The notes below the pieces were generated by a model. It worked only from the letters and a program-made list of their open reading frames with translations. It searched no databases and was not told where the DNA came from. Shown one piece after another: positions 1 through 8,315 of a stretch of DNA of 64,000 nt. The stretch comes from Leptospira bourretii. Its GTDB lineage: Bacteria > Spirochaetota > Leptospiria > Leptospirales > Leptospiraceae. The stretch covers positions 124,001 to 188,000 of the forward strand of contig NZ_RQFW01000001.1 of assembly GCF_004770145.1 (NCBI RefSeq), written 5' to 3'. Position 1 is the first letter of the stretch. Each line of letters opens with the position of its first letter. Both the position numbers and the translations under genes were made by a program.

Positions 1-1458
1 ATATGTAAAGTGGTGGAAGTCTGAAAAACCCTGCATTGGCAAACTTCGGTGAATGTCCCAATAATGGACAGACCCACCTTCTAAAGATTGTAAGTAACGA
101 AGGTGATCCCTGTACCAATCGGAATCCTCATACCACTCCAAGGAAATGGGATTTTCAGGATTGTTGATGAGGAGAAAAGGGACATTTCGATCTCGAAAAT
201 GGTCTGCAATTTTTTTGAGATAACGAAAGTGGAAATACGGCCGAAATGTTTCTTCTCGAATCCTTTCTTTTGCTACTTTTAAGGCAACGAGGTATCCGAT
301 CCCTGGTCTTTTTTCCAAACCCTCAAGCAACCGGTATTGGAAATATTTTCGGTATTCTTCGTCTTTCATACCCAAATAACGGAAGTCTTCTGTTCTTGGT
401 TCCCTTTTGTATTGTATTCCTGATTTAGCTTCCTCAAGCCCAAAGGTCTGTTCAAGCCGAACCCCCATAGGATCAAAATGATAATCCAAATATGCACCGG
501 TCGCTTGGTTGGCAAACCACACTCGCTCTAGTTTGACAGTGACTAACTTTTTCTCTTGGAAAAATTGAGGATCCAAGTACAACCTGACCCAACCTTCGCG
601 GGAGAGGGTGATTTCTTGGTGAATGGTCCCGTTGGATATTTCCATCCGGCAAGGTTTGCCTGCCAAAAGAAATTGTGTTACCTCAACCCAAAATCCTTTC
701 TCTTTGATTTTTTCGGTGGGAAAAAAACTAAATTTTTGCCCCGTCCAACCCAGTCCGTTGATACCTTCCGGGATCTCGGCACCGGCATAGGCATGATAAC
801 TCGTGTTGCGTCCAAAACGGTGTTGGATTAAATTCTGTAAATTTTGGAGATAAATATCTTTATAACGATAGAAAGAAAATCCTGAGGAAACAACATATCG
901 AGACCAAGTGTCCCAGTCCATCGATGTTCCCACTTCCTTTAAGGTTTCCCAAGGAAAGACCCATAAAGACTGGGGCGCTTCCCCGAAGGTAAGTGCATCT
1001 CTGACTACGACCGACTCATCCACAGAATCGTTCCTACCTTCCGGAAATATAACGTAGGTTCGGTGAAGCCTATAATCGATAAAATTAACAGGGTAAACAA
1101 CAAGATCCGGCTCCAAAGGATCAAGCCAATTGAGTAGTAAGTACACATACAATGGGCTATTCCCAGCATAGGCTAAATAAAAAACATCTACATCCAACCC
1201 GAAGTCTCGCAAAAGCGATTCCTTTAGCTTTTGAGAATCAATAGAATAATAGGCAACAGAACTACCAACAACGATGATTCTTTTTTTTGTTTTGGGTAGG
1301 TTCCTAATTCTCTCGTATTCATACAAAAAATTAAAAAAATGGTTCGTGTTCCAAGGAGATTCATTGGGTAACAAAAACTGAATTTTTTTAAAAAATAAAA
1401 AATCAAAACCGAAGAGCGAAACAAAAAAGAGGCATATTAAAAGAATCCGCTGTTTCAT
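1..1458 (-). CDS. SGNH-hydrolase-like envelope protein (DUF1574-type), 3' end cut off
   Basis: The frame is open from the ATG at 1458 to the window edge (486 codons, no stop), so the C-terminus is missing. An uncleaved signal anchor at residues 1-25 (MKQRILLICLFFVSLFGFDF) is followed by a block-I SGNH motif at about residues 65-75 (IIVVGSSVAYYSID, with the GSS nucleophile region). A possible catalytic DxxH (SDFHH) falls just before the edge. The gene starts 8 bases after the MBOAT stop, behind a GGAAGGGA ribosome site. Such pairs (MBOAT plus SGNH partner, as in alginate AlgI/AlgJ/AlgX) acylate surface polysaccharides or lipids. Leptospira genomes carry a family of these proteins known as DUF1574. 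The pairing is visible; the substrate is unknown. Confidence 0.8.
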   Translation of the reverse strand, partial: MKQRILLICLFFVSLFGFDFLFFKKIQFLLPNESPWNTNHFFNFLYEYERIRNLPKTKKRIIVVGSSVAYYSIDSQKLKESLLRDFGLDVDVFYLAYAGNSPLYVYLLLNWLDPLEPDLVVYPVNFIDYRLHRTYVIFPEGRNDSVDESVVVRDALTFGEAPQSLWVFPWETLKEVGTSMDWDTWSRYVVSSGFSFYRYKDIYLQNLQNLIQHRFGRNTSYHAYAGAEIPEGINGLGWTGQKFSFFPTEKIKEKGFWVEVTQFLLAGKPCRMEISNGTIHQEITLSREGWVRLYLDPQFFQEKKLVTVKLERVWFANQATGAYLDYHFDPMGVRLEQTFGLEEAKSGIQYKREPRTEDFRYLGMKDEEYRKYFQYRLLEGLEKRPGIGYLVALKVAKERIREETFRPYFHFRYLKKIADHFRDRNVPFLLINNPENPISLEWYEDSDWYRDHLRYLQSLEGGSVHYWDIHRSLPMQGFSDFHHFTY

Positions 1459-1466
1459 ATCCCTTC

Positions 1467-2945
1467 CTAAAAAACAAAATACACAAACGGTTTGCTATCG
1501 GCTGAAAATAAAACAATCAGAATGAGGGAAATCGAAGCCAAAACCCCAAAAAAAAGCGTTTTTTCTAAGGAATTTTCCCATTTTTTAAAACCAACTAACA
1601 ACTGCTTATTGTCCTTAAAGTAAAAACTTCCCCAAATATGACCAATGGCAATGACTAAAAAGCAGTAAAGAAAATTCATTTCATAAGTATAAGGTAGCGA
1701 AAAACCCTCTTTTTTTGAAAAAAGGCCCTGTAGGTAGCACAGAGCAGTGGCGAAATTTGGACTTCGGAAGAAAACCCAAAGCAAACTCACCAAAATAAAA
1801 GTTCCAAAAATTCGGATCGGCCGTAGCCAAAAGAAAGAAAGGTCTACGAAGTGCTGCGAGGACCATCTTTCAATGATCAATAAAATTCCGTGACAGGAGC
1901 CCCAGATGACAAAGTTCCAAGATGCCCCGTGCCAAAGGCCACCAATGGCCATCACCAAAAAAAGATTTCTATAGGTGAATAAAGTCCCGATGCGATTCCC
2001 ACCTAAGGAAAAGTAGATATATTTTTTAAGCCATTGGGAAAGAGAAATATGCCAACGAGTCCAGAATTCAGAAAACCCAGAAGCAAGATAAGGCATTCGA
2101 AAATTCTCAGGCAGTCGAAACCCAAAAAGAAGTGCCGTGCCCTGGGCAATATCAGTATAACCAGAAAAATCACAATATATTTGCATCGAATAAGCAAACA
2201 TCCCCACCCACAAAGATTTGGTAGAAACTTCTTGTGGTCGCAAAAAAACAAAGTCAGATGTCTCTCCCAGATGGTCTGCCAAAACCATTTTTTTGAAAAG
2301 CCCTAATAGGATTAAAAATATGGCGAAAAGAATAGGGATCCGAACAAAGGAGAAAGGCCTGCGAATTTGTGGCAAAAAAGACTTCGCCGTCACAATAGGC
2401 CCCGCCACTAACTGCGGGAAAAAAGAAAGAAATAGCAAATAAGAGAAAAATTTACGTTCTGCCTTTAGCTCTCGGTTGAATACATCAACCACGTAGGAAA
2501 CGGATTGGAAGGTGTAAAAGGAGATGCCAACAGGCAGGAGCCATTGCCCCCAAAAAGAATGGGAAGTATCGAAACCGCCGACCAAATATGCCCAATTTTC
2601 AGCAATAAACTGCCCATACTTAAAAAAGAAAAGAATTCCCAGGCTATTCCCGAGAGAAACCAAGAGCAAAACCGTACGAATCCGCCTGGATACCGAAAAA
2701 TCAAGGCTTCGAGCGATCCAAAAATCAATAACAGCAACCCAAACCAACAAGAAAAAATAAAAGGGATTCCAAAAGCAGTAGAATAAAGCACTAACAAAAA
2801 TCAAATAAAGGACTAAAATTAGCACATTAATTGACCAATAAAAAGCAAATTTGCGATTAATAGCTCGCATAGAGTGGCGGAGGCCCCACCAGAACACCAG
2901 CCCAGATACAAAAAACAAGCCAAAAACTGAAGAATTAAAGAGCAT
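1467..2945 (-). CDS. MBOAT-family membrane O-acyltransferase (AlgI/DltB-like)
   Basis: A 492-residue polytopic membrane protein. Residues 297-305 read RWHISLSQW and residues 335-340 read GGLWHG, the family's conserved blocks; His339 is the expected catalytic histidine. QIYCDFSGYTDIA (about 255-267) is another typical AlgI-like block. Members move acyl groups, usually acetyl, across the inner membrane to an exported polymer together with a periplasmic SGNH protein, and such a protein is encoded immediately downstream in the same operon. The length is normal for the family (about 470-520). The target polymer cannot be told from the sequence. Confidence 0.93.
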   Translation of the reverse strand: MLFNSSVFGLFFVSGLVFWWGLRHSMRAINRKFAFYWSINVLILVLYLIFVSALFYCFWNPFYFFLLVWVAVIDFWIARSLDFSVSRRIRTVLLLVSLGNSLGILFFFKYGQFIAENWAYLVGGFDTSHSFWGQWLLPVGISFYTFQSVSYVVDVFNRELKAERKFFSYLLFLSFFPQLVAGPIVTAKSFLPQIRRPFSFVRIPILFAIFLILLGLFKKMVLADHLGETSDFVFLRPQEVSTKSLWVGMFAYSMQIYCDFSGYTDIAQGTALLFGFRLPENFRMPYLASGFSEFWTRWHISLSQWLKKYIYFSLGGNRIGTLFTYRNLFLVMAIGGLWHGASWNFVIWGSCHGILLIIERWSSQHFVDLSFFWLRPIRIFGTFILVSLLWVFFRSPNFATALCYLQGLFSKKEGFSLPYTYEMNFLYCFLVIAIGHIWGSFYFKDNKQLLVGFKKWENSLEKTLFFGVLASISLILIVLFSADSKPFVYFVF

Positions 2946-2967
2946 AAATATGCTTATATTTAGTCAT

Positions 2968-3183
2968 TTATACATTGTACTTGCATTTAACCCCACAATT
3001 GGGGCAAGTGCAAGTGACTTCTGCCTTCACGCGACGGCCCTGCGCCCCTTCCACCTTACCAACTGCAACAAAATCAAACACAACCCCTTCTGGCACAAAG
3101 TGCCCGGAGCCGTATTTTGCCGTCCCTTCAATCAAATTAGAACATGCGTGACATTTTACTCTTAACCGAATCGTTTCCGCCAT
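2968..3183 (-). CDS. Small zinc-ribbon-like protein, 71 aa
   Basis: Not a family I can name. It has a CHAC pair near residues 11-14 (VKCHACSNLIEG) and a CPNCGVKC cluster near the C-terminus, giving a four-cysteine arrangement typical of a treble-clef or rubredoxin-like zinc site. An in-frame TTG at 3222 would add 13 residues of uncharacteristic sequence, so I take the ATG at 3183. No strong ribosome site precedes either start. It lies 22 bases upstream of the MBOAT gene on the same strand and may be co-transcribed. A metal-binding or nucleic-acid-binding role is inference only. Confidence 0.6.
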   Translation of the reverse strand: MAETIRLRVKCHACSNLIEGTAKYGSGHFVPEGVVFDFVAVGKVEGAQGRRVKAEVTCTCPNCGVKCKYNV

Positions 3184-3390
3184 ATAAAAAAGAACAGTGG
3201 ATGCAGAAACAGGAAGTGGCAACCACTATTCCAATCACTGCCAATTTTGCATGCGCATGTATTTTTGATACACATGACATTTTGGCATCTTTTCCGCGAA
3301 ATTACACCTATTCCTTTGCCTTGTTCAAGGTTCCTTTTCCCTCGTGAGAAAATCCGTTACGCTAGGGAATTTAGTCCCTTTTGATTCCAT

Positions 3391-3878
3391 AAATGCCTGA
3401 TTTTGGTCACTTGATGGCCTGTTATTGCCAACTTCTACCCAAACTGATCCCTCGCCAGGTGCCAGAATCATCTTCTAGGCCTTCTGTGCTACCCACAGGA
3501 GACATCATAAGAAAACACCAGTTTATGGCTAGAACCCAGAAAACCCCAACATTTAGGATCTGACCGCTCCTGGTCAGATCCTCAGATTCCACTTTTTGCC
3601 TCTAGATTGTCCTTTGCCGATCGGTCAAATCGGACTTAAGTTAGTTTGCGAAATCTTAAGGTACTCGTCATCGGGACCCCTGCCCAAAGGAAGGCACCCT
3701 TAGGAAATGCCTACTTTTAGCCCGCCGGCAGAAGAACGTGTTCCCGATTTGACGCCGAAACGGGAACAGTCGCCGCCCAAATTCGGTCTCAACGAAGAGA
3801 CCTAACATTCATTAGACGCCAGAGGATAGGCATTTAGAGGATGAAGCTCGAATTTAGATAAATGCCTATTTTTAGGCA
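3391..3878. repeat. Four dispersed copies of an AAATGCCTA-TTTTAG motif
   Basis: Direct copies start at 3391 (AAATGCCTGATTTTGGTCA), 3705 (AAATGCCTACTTTTAGCCC) and 3860 (AAATGCCTATTTTTAGGCA). An inverted copy at 3826-3836 (ATAGGCATTTA) pairs perfectly over 11 bases with 3859-3869. The last direct copy can alternatively fold on itself (TGCCTA-TTTT-TAGGCA, 3863-3878). The two folds exclude each other. Confidence 0.55.
3556..3581. other. Perfect 10-bp stem-loop
   Basis: GGATCTGACC at 3556-3565 pairs with GGTCAGATCC at 3572-3581 around a 6-base loop (GCTCCT). No T-run follows on either strand, so it is not a standard intrinsic terminator. It lies in the middle of the non-coding stretch. Confidence 0.6.
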
Positions 3879-4011
3879 AGATTAATGGATTGAGGTGAAT
3901 TTGCGCAGTCGCAGTTTGGTCAGATAGGACAAGTATGCAGAAAGTGATTAAAAATGGTCACTTTTCTTGGTTTTCCCACCATTCAGGAAGTAGGATTCAT
4001 TTCATGAATTC

Positions 4012-4032
4012 GTCCTGTGCTGCGCACAGGAC
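4012..4032 (-). terminator. Strong hairpin 3' of the Lys-rich protein gene
   Basis: GTCCTGTGC pairs with GCACAGGAC (9 bp, 3-base loop) about 30 bases past the stop of the minus-strand gene ending at 4062. It lacks a clear U-run, so terminator function is a guess from its position. Confidence 0.4.
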
Positions 4033-4061
4033 AACCCTCCCGCTAGAGAATTTTCGAGAAT

Positions 4062-4487
4062 CTAGGCTTTTTTAGAAGTGGGTTTAGAGGAAGACTTCCC
4101 CTTTTTTACAGGAGTTGTGGATTTTGCGGAGGTTCGTTTGCCTTTTGTGCCATTTGCAAGTGTAGGCTTTCTAGAGGACTTTGCACCAGAGCGGTCTGAG
4201 GCTCTGTCGTCTTCTCCAGATAAAAGATCACTGGGTACTCGGCCATTGCGTTTGACCATGTAGATGAAGTGTCGGACATACTGGGTGTATGGCTCTGGGA
4301 TGGTTTTGGGATCGAAGTTTTTTGCATCCTGGAGGAGCTGGTTGACATGCGCCAGAGGGAGGTCATCCTTACTGGTTGCCATAAGAATTTCCAATCGTTT
4401 GCAGATCTCCGAGTCATTGACTTCGGTAGAGAGTTTTCGCATGGCGTTGAGAAATTTTTGGAAGGCAACTCGCTTCGGCTGAGACAT
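4062..4487 (-). CDS. Small basic protein with Lys/Ser-rich tail, unknown function
   Basis: 141 residues. The first ~90 are a helical, mixed-charge domain (from MSQPKRVAFQKFL through YVRHFIYMVKRNG). The last ~50 are a low-complexity Lys/Ser/Thr tail (for example KKGKSSSKPTSKKA), like tails that bind nucleic acid non-specifically. I do not recognise the family. GGGG, five bases before the ATG at 4487, is the only ribosome-site candidate. The frame stays open upstream to about 4557 with no better start. A longer ORF in another frame (4106-4954) overlaps it; the amino-acid pattern of this frame looks the more natural of the two. Confidence 0.65.
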   Translation of the reverse strand: MSQPKRVAFQKFLNAMRKLSTEVNDSEICKRLEILMATSKDDLPLAHVNQLLQDAKNFDPKTIPEPYTQYVRHFIYMVKRNGRVPSDLLSGEDDRASDRSGAKSSRKPTLANGTKGKRTSAKSTTPVKKGKSSSKPTSKKA

Positions 4488-4954
4488 ATCCCCAGAAAAC
4501 CAAAAAGTCCTGGGCTGGCAATCGATTTTACGGAGAAATGCTCTGGGCCTCTCTCAAAAACCGAATTGCGTTGAAGGAGGTTCTTTTCTGCATTTTTTAA
4601 CAAAACATTCCTGTTTGGGAAAAGAATGACTCCCTCAGTTTTCAGCGAAAAGTCCGCCTGCTCACCAAGACCCAAAGTAAAAGATGGATTCAATAAAACT
4701 GCTGACTTGTTTTCTAGAAACAATGAGTCATTTGTCACTGCTTCTGTCTCAGGTGTTACCACCACTTCATAAACCAATCCATCCCGAAGCTCTATCGGAG
4801 TGAGAAGTTCATCATTCGGAATGATGACAGGAATATCTAAAACATCTGCCATAAGACCCGAAGCAGGAAAAATAAAAAACAAAGTCAGCAGTGCCAAGAA
4901 AGCACCGCTTTGCAACTTTTGTGCCAGTTTTTTTATTTTTCCCAAGAAAACCAT
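4106..4954 (-). CDS. Exported protein with suspicious C-terminal overlap, possibly frameshifted
   Basis: The ATG at 4954 follows a good GAGGGAAA ribosome site. It opens a clear signal peptide (AFLALLTLFFIFPASGLMA, cleavage likely before DVL) and about 100 residues of plausible periplasmic sequence. From about 4487 onward the frame overlaps the whole N-terminal part of the 141-aa gene and becomes Ser/Thr/Pro-rich, as expected for an out-of-frame reading of a Lys-rich gene. The true protein may therefore once have ended near 4490-4550, with the stop lost to a frameshift or sequencing error. It sits 62 bases after the upstream gene's stop at 5017. Function unknown. Confidence 0.4.
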   Translation of the reverse strand: MVFLGKIKKLAQKLQSGAFLALLTLFFIFPASGLMADVLDIPVIIPNDELLTPIELRDGLVYEVVVTPETEAVTNDSLFLENKSAVLLNPSFTLGLGEQADFSLKTEGVILFPNRNVLLKNAEKNLLQRNSVFERGPEHFSVKSIASPGLFGFLGICLSRSELPSKNFSTPCENSLPKSMTRRSANDWKFLWQPVRMTSLWRMSTSSSRMQKTSIPKPSQSHTPSMSDTSSTWSNAMAEYPVIFYLEKTTEPQTALVQSPLESLHLQMAQKANEPPQNPQLL

Positions 4955-5016
4955 AGTATTTCCCTCAGTTTCCACCGAAATCAGAGAAAAATAAAGCATT
5001 TTTTAAGGAATTTTGA

Positions 5017-6015
5017 CTATTTTTTGATGATCTGAGATCGAACCCGGAGTTTCCATTCCCAGAGCACAATTTCATGTTCTAGGTCTTGGGCGGTCTCTTG
5101 TTCCTTCGCAAGTAGGGCATAAATCATATGTGAGATCTCTTTGGAAAACCCTGAATCCAATTCCTTTTCAAAATCTTCTACTCGGAATTCCAAAATCAAA
5201 ACCGCTAAGCGGAAAGCTTCGTTCATGGCAATGAGCTGTGGTTTCACCGTGTCTAGTTCTGGTTTTTTTAATTCGTTTTTGATCATCACATCTAAAAAAG
5301 TCCGGATGAACATAACATCGTCTGAAGATAAATGGAAGTCCAAAAGTAGCTGTTTTACTTTATCCAGCTCCATGGCACGGAGATGGATCCTTGCTAAAAA
5401 AACTGGGTTTTCGCTATAGGTATTTAAGTTCTGATTTTTGGCAACATCAGTCGCCCTCACCTTGTCGTAATCGACCACACCCTTATCTTTGGATTCATCC
5501 TTTTTTGGAGACTGAGATTCCGCAGAGGTATTGATTCTTTTTTTGATCACAAGGATGTTCATACTTGGATATCGAATCTTAAAAGAAACCATATCCGAAC
5601 GGGGAATCTCTTCATCCACTACGAGAAATTGTGCCTGCTCTCCCCGCTCCCAGGCAGCCATCAAATCTTCTTTATTTTTATAGTGGTAGATGACTACAGG
5701 CAAAACATCACTCAGACTCCCGGTGCCCAAATAGATTGTTTTGATTTCGTTGGAAAATCCATGTTGGTAAGGGATGACCAGTTTTCCTGCCTTGACGTTG
5801 ACAAAAGAAAGTTCACCTAAATGGAAGTGGGAAACATCAAAGTCGTCCCCAAAAAACCCAACCCGAGGGACGTTGACGACGATGGAATTGTTCCTGGCAC
5901 CTTTTGGGACTTCTGGCCCAGAATCAGTAAAAACAACGTAAGTCAGCTTGGAAAGTCTTACTTTGACGAGAAAACCGGCAGGGGTTTTCCGTTCTTCGTA
6001 TACAGTATCATCCAT
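5017..6015 (-). CDS. Conserved hypothetical protein, 332 aa
   Basis: No recognised domain. The N-terminal half is beta-rich (for example KLTYVVFTDSGPEVP, NSIVVNVPRVGFFGDDF). A short Ser/Lys-rich linker near residues 165-180 (SAESQSPKKDESKDK) leads to an all-helical C-terminal part (about 200-332) resembling an alpha-helical repeat or dimerisation region. There is no signal peptide, so it is probably cytoplasmic. It starts 2 bases after the stop of the regulator gene upstream (6018), so the two are almost certainly co-transcribed and functionally linked. Confidence 0.7.
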   Translation of the reverse strand: MDDTVYEERKTPAGFLVKVRLSKLTYVVFTDSGPEVPKGARNNSIVVNVPRVGFFGDDFDVSHFHLGELSFVNVKAGKLVIPYQHGFSNEIKTIYLGTGSLSDVLPVVIYHYKNKEDLMAAWERGEQAQFLVVDEEIPRSDMVSFKIRYPSMNILVIKKRINTSAESQSPKKDESKDKGVVDYDKVRATDVAKNQNLNTYSENPVFLARIHLRAMELDKVKQLLLDFHLSSDDVMFIRTFLDVMIKNELKKPELDTVKPQLIAMNEAFRLAVLILEFRVEDFEKELDSGFSKEISHMIYALLAKEQETAQDLEHEIVLWEWKLRVRSQIIKK

Positions 6016-6017
6016 CT

Positions 6018-7361
6018 TTACATTAATCCAAGCTGTTTCATTTTATACTGGAGGGAGCCCCTCGAAATACCCAAAGCCTTTGCCATCCGGATTTGGTTGC
6101 CCGAAAATATCCGCATCGCCAGAAGAATCTTCTGCCTTTCTAAGGCCTCAGTTCCACGCCGCAAGTCTAAATCTTCGGCATCTGGAATCTCCAAATCCAT
6201 CTTCGATCTTCCAGGCTCCAAATCGGAAAGTTCCACCTGGTTCGACCTGCAAGTCAGAATCCCAGTCAAAATAGCATTTCTTAAATCGGTGAAATTTTCT
6301 GAATACGATCTAGATACCAATTCTTGCAAACTCGTCGCCCCCAACTGCAACCCCGATCGGTTTTGAGAACCACTCAGTTCTTCAAATATGGACTGAACCA
6401 AAATCTGCAATTTCGCTTTTGGAAGGAACCTTAGGGATGGTAGTACCAACGAATTTTTTCGTAAAAATCTTTCAAATTCAGGTAATAATTCTTGGCCCAT
6501 TTCTTCCGGTCCGAGTAAAAATAAGGACCCCGAATGGCCTGACTTAAACCACCAATCGGAGAGAATTTGTTGTTGTCCCAAATTCCAAGTATGAACTCCA
6601 ACTAAGACCAAACTTCCATTCCGAGACTCACTCCCCCAAACAGAAAGGGCCTTTTCCAGTTTCCCGAAATGTTCAGGCAAAGATTCGACTACCAAAAAAG
6701 GTGCACCTGGCAGCTGGTTTTGGTGGATCCATTTGGCCAAACTTTTTTTCCCCGCTCCAGAAGGGCCAAGGATGGTAAGGATTTTTTGTTTCGAAAACTC
6801 TGAAATTGCCAGATCCAAATTTGGAATTTCCTTACGGTATAAGGCATGCGAATTTTCTTCTACATTGGCCAGAGAGAGTTTACCTTGGGGTTTTGTTCTC
6901 CCCCATTCCATCCCGATTTTTTCTGCAAAAAGAGAAATGAAGATACCTGTCGGTACCGCGGAAGGGTTCTCTATTTCAACCAGAAGAAACCCGATTTTCT
7001 TTTCCCCGAAGCGAATCGAAACTGCCATGGCATTTGTCTTTTTCCCAAACAATTCAAACTCTGTTCCCGAAAAAAATACCGGTTCCTGGGAGTGCATCAA
7101 CTCTTCCCAATGCAAAGAATCCCGATTCAAAAAAGAATAATAAAACCCATCTTCACCGTACCCAAAACTAGAAGATTCATAAAACGAATCTTCATTCTCT
7201 GCTTTCAAAACGACGACACCTGCAGAGAATCCAAGCTCAGTACATAACCCTCCCCATAGATTGGGAAGGACAGATTCCATCCAATCCTTGCCCGTTTTCT
7301 CAGAGGCAAGTAGGGAAATGGCTTGGGAAGGCATGCTATGAAACTGTTTAAATTTAATCAC
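6018..7361 (-). CDS. GAF / degenerate AAA+ / Fis-type regulator
   Basis: 447 residues from GTG 7361; an in-frame ATG at 7334 is an alternative, and neither has a good ribosome site. The N-terminal ~150 residues look GAF-like (AGVVVLKAENED). A P-loop follows (ILGPSGAGKKSLAKW, about 190-205). The C-terminus is a Fis-type helix-turn-helix (NQIRMAKALGISRGSLQYKMKQLGLM), normal for NtrC-family activators. The GAFTGA sigma-54 contact loop and a normal Walker B are missing, so it probably does not activate sigma-54 polymerase. It more likely regulates by DNA binding alone. It is divergent from parA across a 200-base region holding two inverted repeats, which it might bind. Confidence 0.75.
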   Translation of the reverse strand: MIKFKQFHSMPSQAISLLASEKTGKDWMESVLPNLWGGLCTELGFSAGVVVLKAENEDSFYESSSFGYGEDGFYYSFLNRDSLHWEELMHSQEPVFFSGTEFELFGKKTNAMAVSIRFGEKKIGFLLVEIENPSAVPTGIFISLFAEKIGMEWGRTKPQGKLSLANVEENSHALYRKEIPNLDLAISEFSKQKILTILGPSGAGKKSLAKWIHQNQLPGAPFLVVESLPEHFGKLEKALSVWGSESRNGSLVLVGVHTWNLGQQQILSDWWFKSGHSGSLFLLGPEEMGQELLPEFERFLRKNSLVLPSLRFLPKAKLQILVQSIFEELSGSQNRSGLQLGATSLQELVSRSYSENFTDLRNAILTGILTCRSNQVELSDLEPGRSKMDLEIPDAEDLDLRRGTEALERQKILLAMRIFSGNQIRMAKALGISRGSLQYKMKQLGLM

Positions 7362-7387
7362 TTTGTCAAGTACGTAACTATTTGAAT

Positions 7388-7401
7388 GTCGGACGTCCGA
7401 C
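7388..7401. promoter_or_regulatory. Perfect palindrome GTCGGACGTCCGAC
   Basis: A 14-base perfect palindrome in the gap between the Fis-type regulator and parA. A near-identical site lies 50 bases on, and a related imperfect one precedes rep at 9200-9214. Such spacing suggests an operator or ParB-binding (parS-like) site. Confidence 0.6.
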
Positions 7402-7437
7402 CAAAAGAGAGGAGAGAGTTTTTGCTAATTTTCAGTA

Positions 7438-7453
7438 TGTCGGATGTCCGACA
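7438..7453. promoter_or_regulatory. Second GTCGGA/TCCGAC inverted repeat
   Basis: TGTCGGATGTCCGACA has 7-base arms and a single central mismatch. It is the same half-site as at 7388-7401, with centres about 51 bases apart (near five helical turns), which would place two bound dimers on nearly the same face. Confidence 0.6.
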
Positions 7454-7511
7454 ATGAAGGAAGAAACTGCGTAAAAATCCTTTTTTTGGCGGTTTCTAAA
7501 AATACAATTGA

Positions 7512-7547
7512 TCCCAAATTTTCAACAGGAAAGCATACCATTTGGGA
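7512..7547 (+). promoter_or_regulatory. Stem-loop just before the parA ribosome site
   Basis: TCCCAAAT (7512-7519) pairs with ATTTGGGA (7540-7547) across a 20-base loop. The 3' arm abuts the AAGGGAAAAGAG ribosome site of parA, so the fold could affect parA translation. Confidence 0.4.
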
Positions 7548-7562
7548 AGGGAAAAGAGATAG

Positions 7563-8315
7563 ATGATCACCATTGCAGTTGCAAACCAAAAAGGCGGAGA
7601 AGGAAAAACAACGACTTCTTTGAATCTTGCCATGGGATTGGCACGTCGAAATCTTAAGACCTTACTCATCGATATGGACCCGCAGGCAAATTCCACAGGG
7701 ATTTTTCTGAACCCAGAAACTGTAGAAAAGGATTTGGCTCACCTATTCCAGAACTCAGCCAACCTAAAAGAAATCATCGCACCGGCGTATAACGAGCATT
7801 TGTGGATTGCGCCATCTAGCATGCGTTTGGCGGAAATGGAAACGGTGTCTGTCAACTCCGTTGAGGCTCCTTACATCCTAAGAGATTCCCTTTCTGGGAT
7901 TAAGGATTTTGAATTTGTCATCATTGACTGCCCCCCCTCTCTTTCTATTTTTACCGTGAACAGTCTGGTTGCCGCCAACTACGTCCTCATCCCTCTCCAA
8001 GCAGAGAAATTCTCGATGGACGGAATTATGGGATTACAACAAACGATATCTTCGATCAAAAAAAGAATCAACCCTGACTTGGAAATTTTGGGAGCCCTCA
8101 TCACCCAACTCAAACCCCAGACCTTACTCACAAAAACCATCCTACCGGTTTTGACAAAATACTTTCGAATCTTCGAACATACCATCTCCGACGGAGTGGC
8201 CATCGGAGAAAGCCACCTGGCAAAAAAATCTGTTTTCGATTATAACAAAACTTCTCGGCAGTCCCAGGAGTATGAAGGTTTTATTGAGGAGGTCTTAAAT
8301 GAGCTCAAAAAGTAA
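7563..8315 (+). CDS. parA: ParA-family partition ATPase of the parA-parB-rep module
   Basis: 250 residues, the short ParA/Soj type without an N-terminal DNA-binding domain. The deviant Walker A box is at residues 10-17 (KGGEGKTT), followed by LLIDMDPQANST and the Walker B VIIDCPPSLS. It would bind the nucleoid in its ATP form and move replicon copies through ParB. AAGGGAAAAGAG precedes the ATG. It overlaps parB by 17 bases and stands upstream of the initiator gene, the usual layout of Leptospira secondary-replicon origins. The fourth Walker A residue is Glu, where Val, Thr or Ser is common; the second ParA in this window has the same change. Confidence 0.93.
   Translation: MITIAVANQKGGEGKTTTSLNLAMGLARRNLKTLLIDMDPQANSTGIFLNPETVEKDLAHLFQNSANLKEIIAPAYNEHLWIAPSSMRLAEMETVSVNSVEAPYILRDSLSGIKDFEFVIIDCPPSLSIFTVNSLVAANYVLIPLQAEKFSMDGIMGLQQTISSIKKRINPDLEILGALITQLKPQTLLTKTILPVLTKYFRIFEHTISDGVAIGESHLAKKSVFDYNKTSRQSQEYEGFIEEVLNELKK

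Larger units (their letters stand above)
3184..4061. other. Hairpin-rich non-coding stretch
   Basis: About 880 bases with no credible gene on either strand. It looks richer in G+C than its neighbours and holds a run of short stem-loops: 3556-3581, 3740-3767 (GTTCCCG/CGGGAAC), 3785-3802 (GGTCTC/GAGACC), 3826-3869, 3863-3878 and 4012-4032. It also carries four copies of a short AAATGCCTA-type motif. It could be a cluster of structured RNAs, eroded intergenic repeats, or the remains of a mobile element. I cannot choose between these. Confidence 0.5.

Noticed and set aside
246..831. Plus-strand ORFs of 60 and 91 codons near the left edge
   Set aside because: They lie inside the minus-strand SGNH-type gene, which is open over 486 codons with recognisable motifs.
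2034..2797. Several 74-110-codon ORFs within the MBOAT gene
   Set aside because: The MBOAT frame has conserved family motifs throughout; the others are composition shadows rich in Lys/Pro or Phe/Leu.
3184..4061. tRNA or rRNA gene in the hairpin-rich stretch
   Set aside because: No cloverleaf, T-loop (GGTTCRAAT) pattern or rRNA-like conserved sequence was visible.
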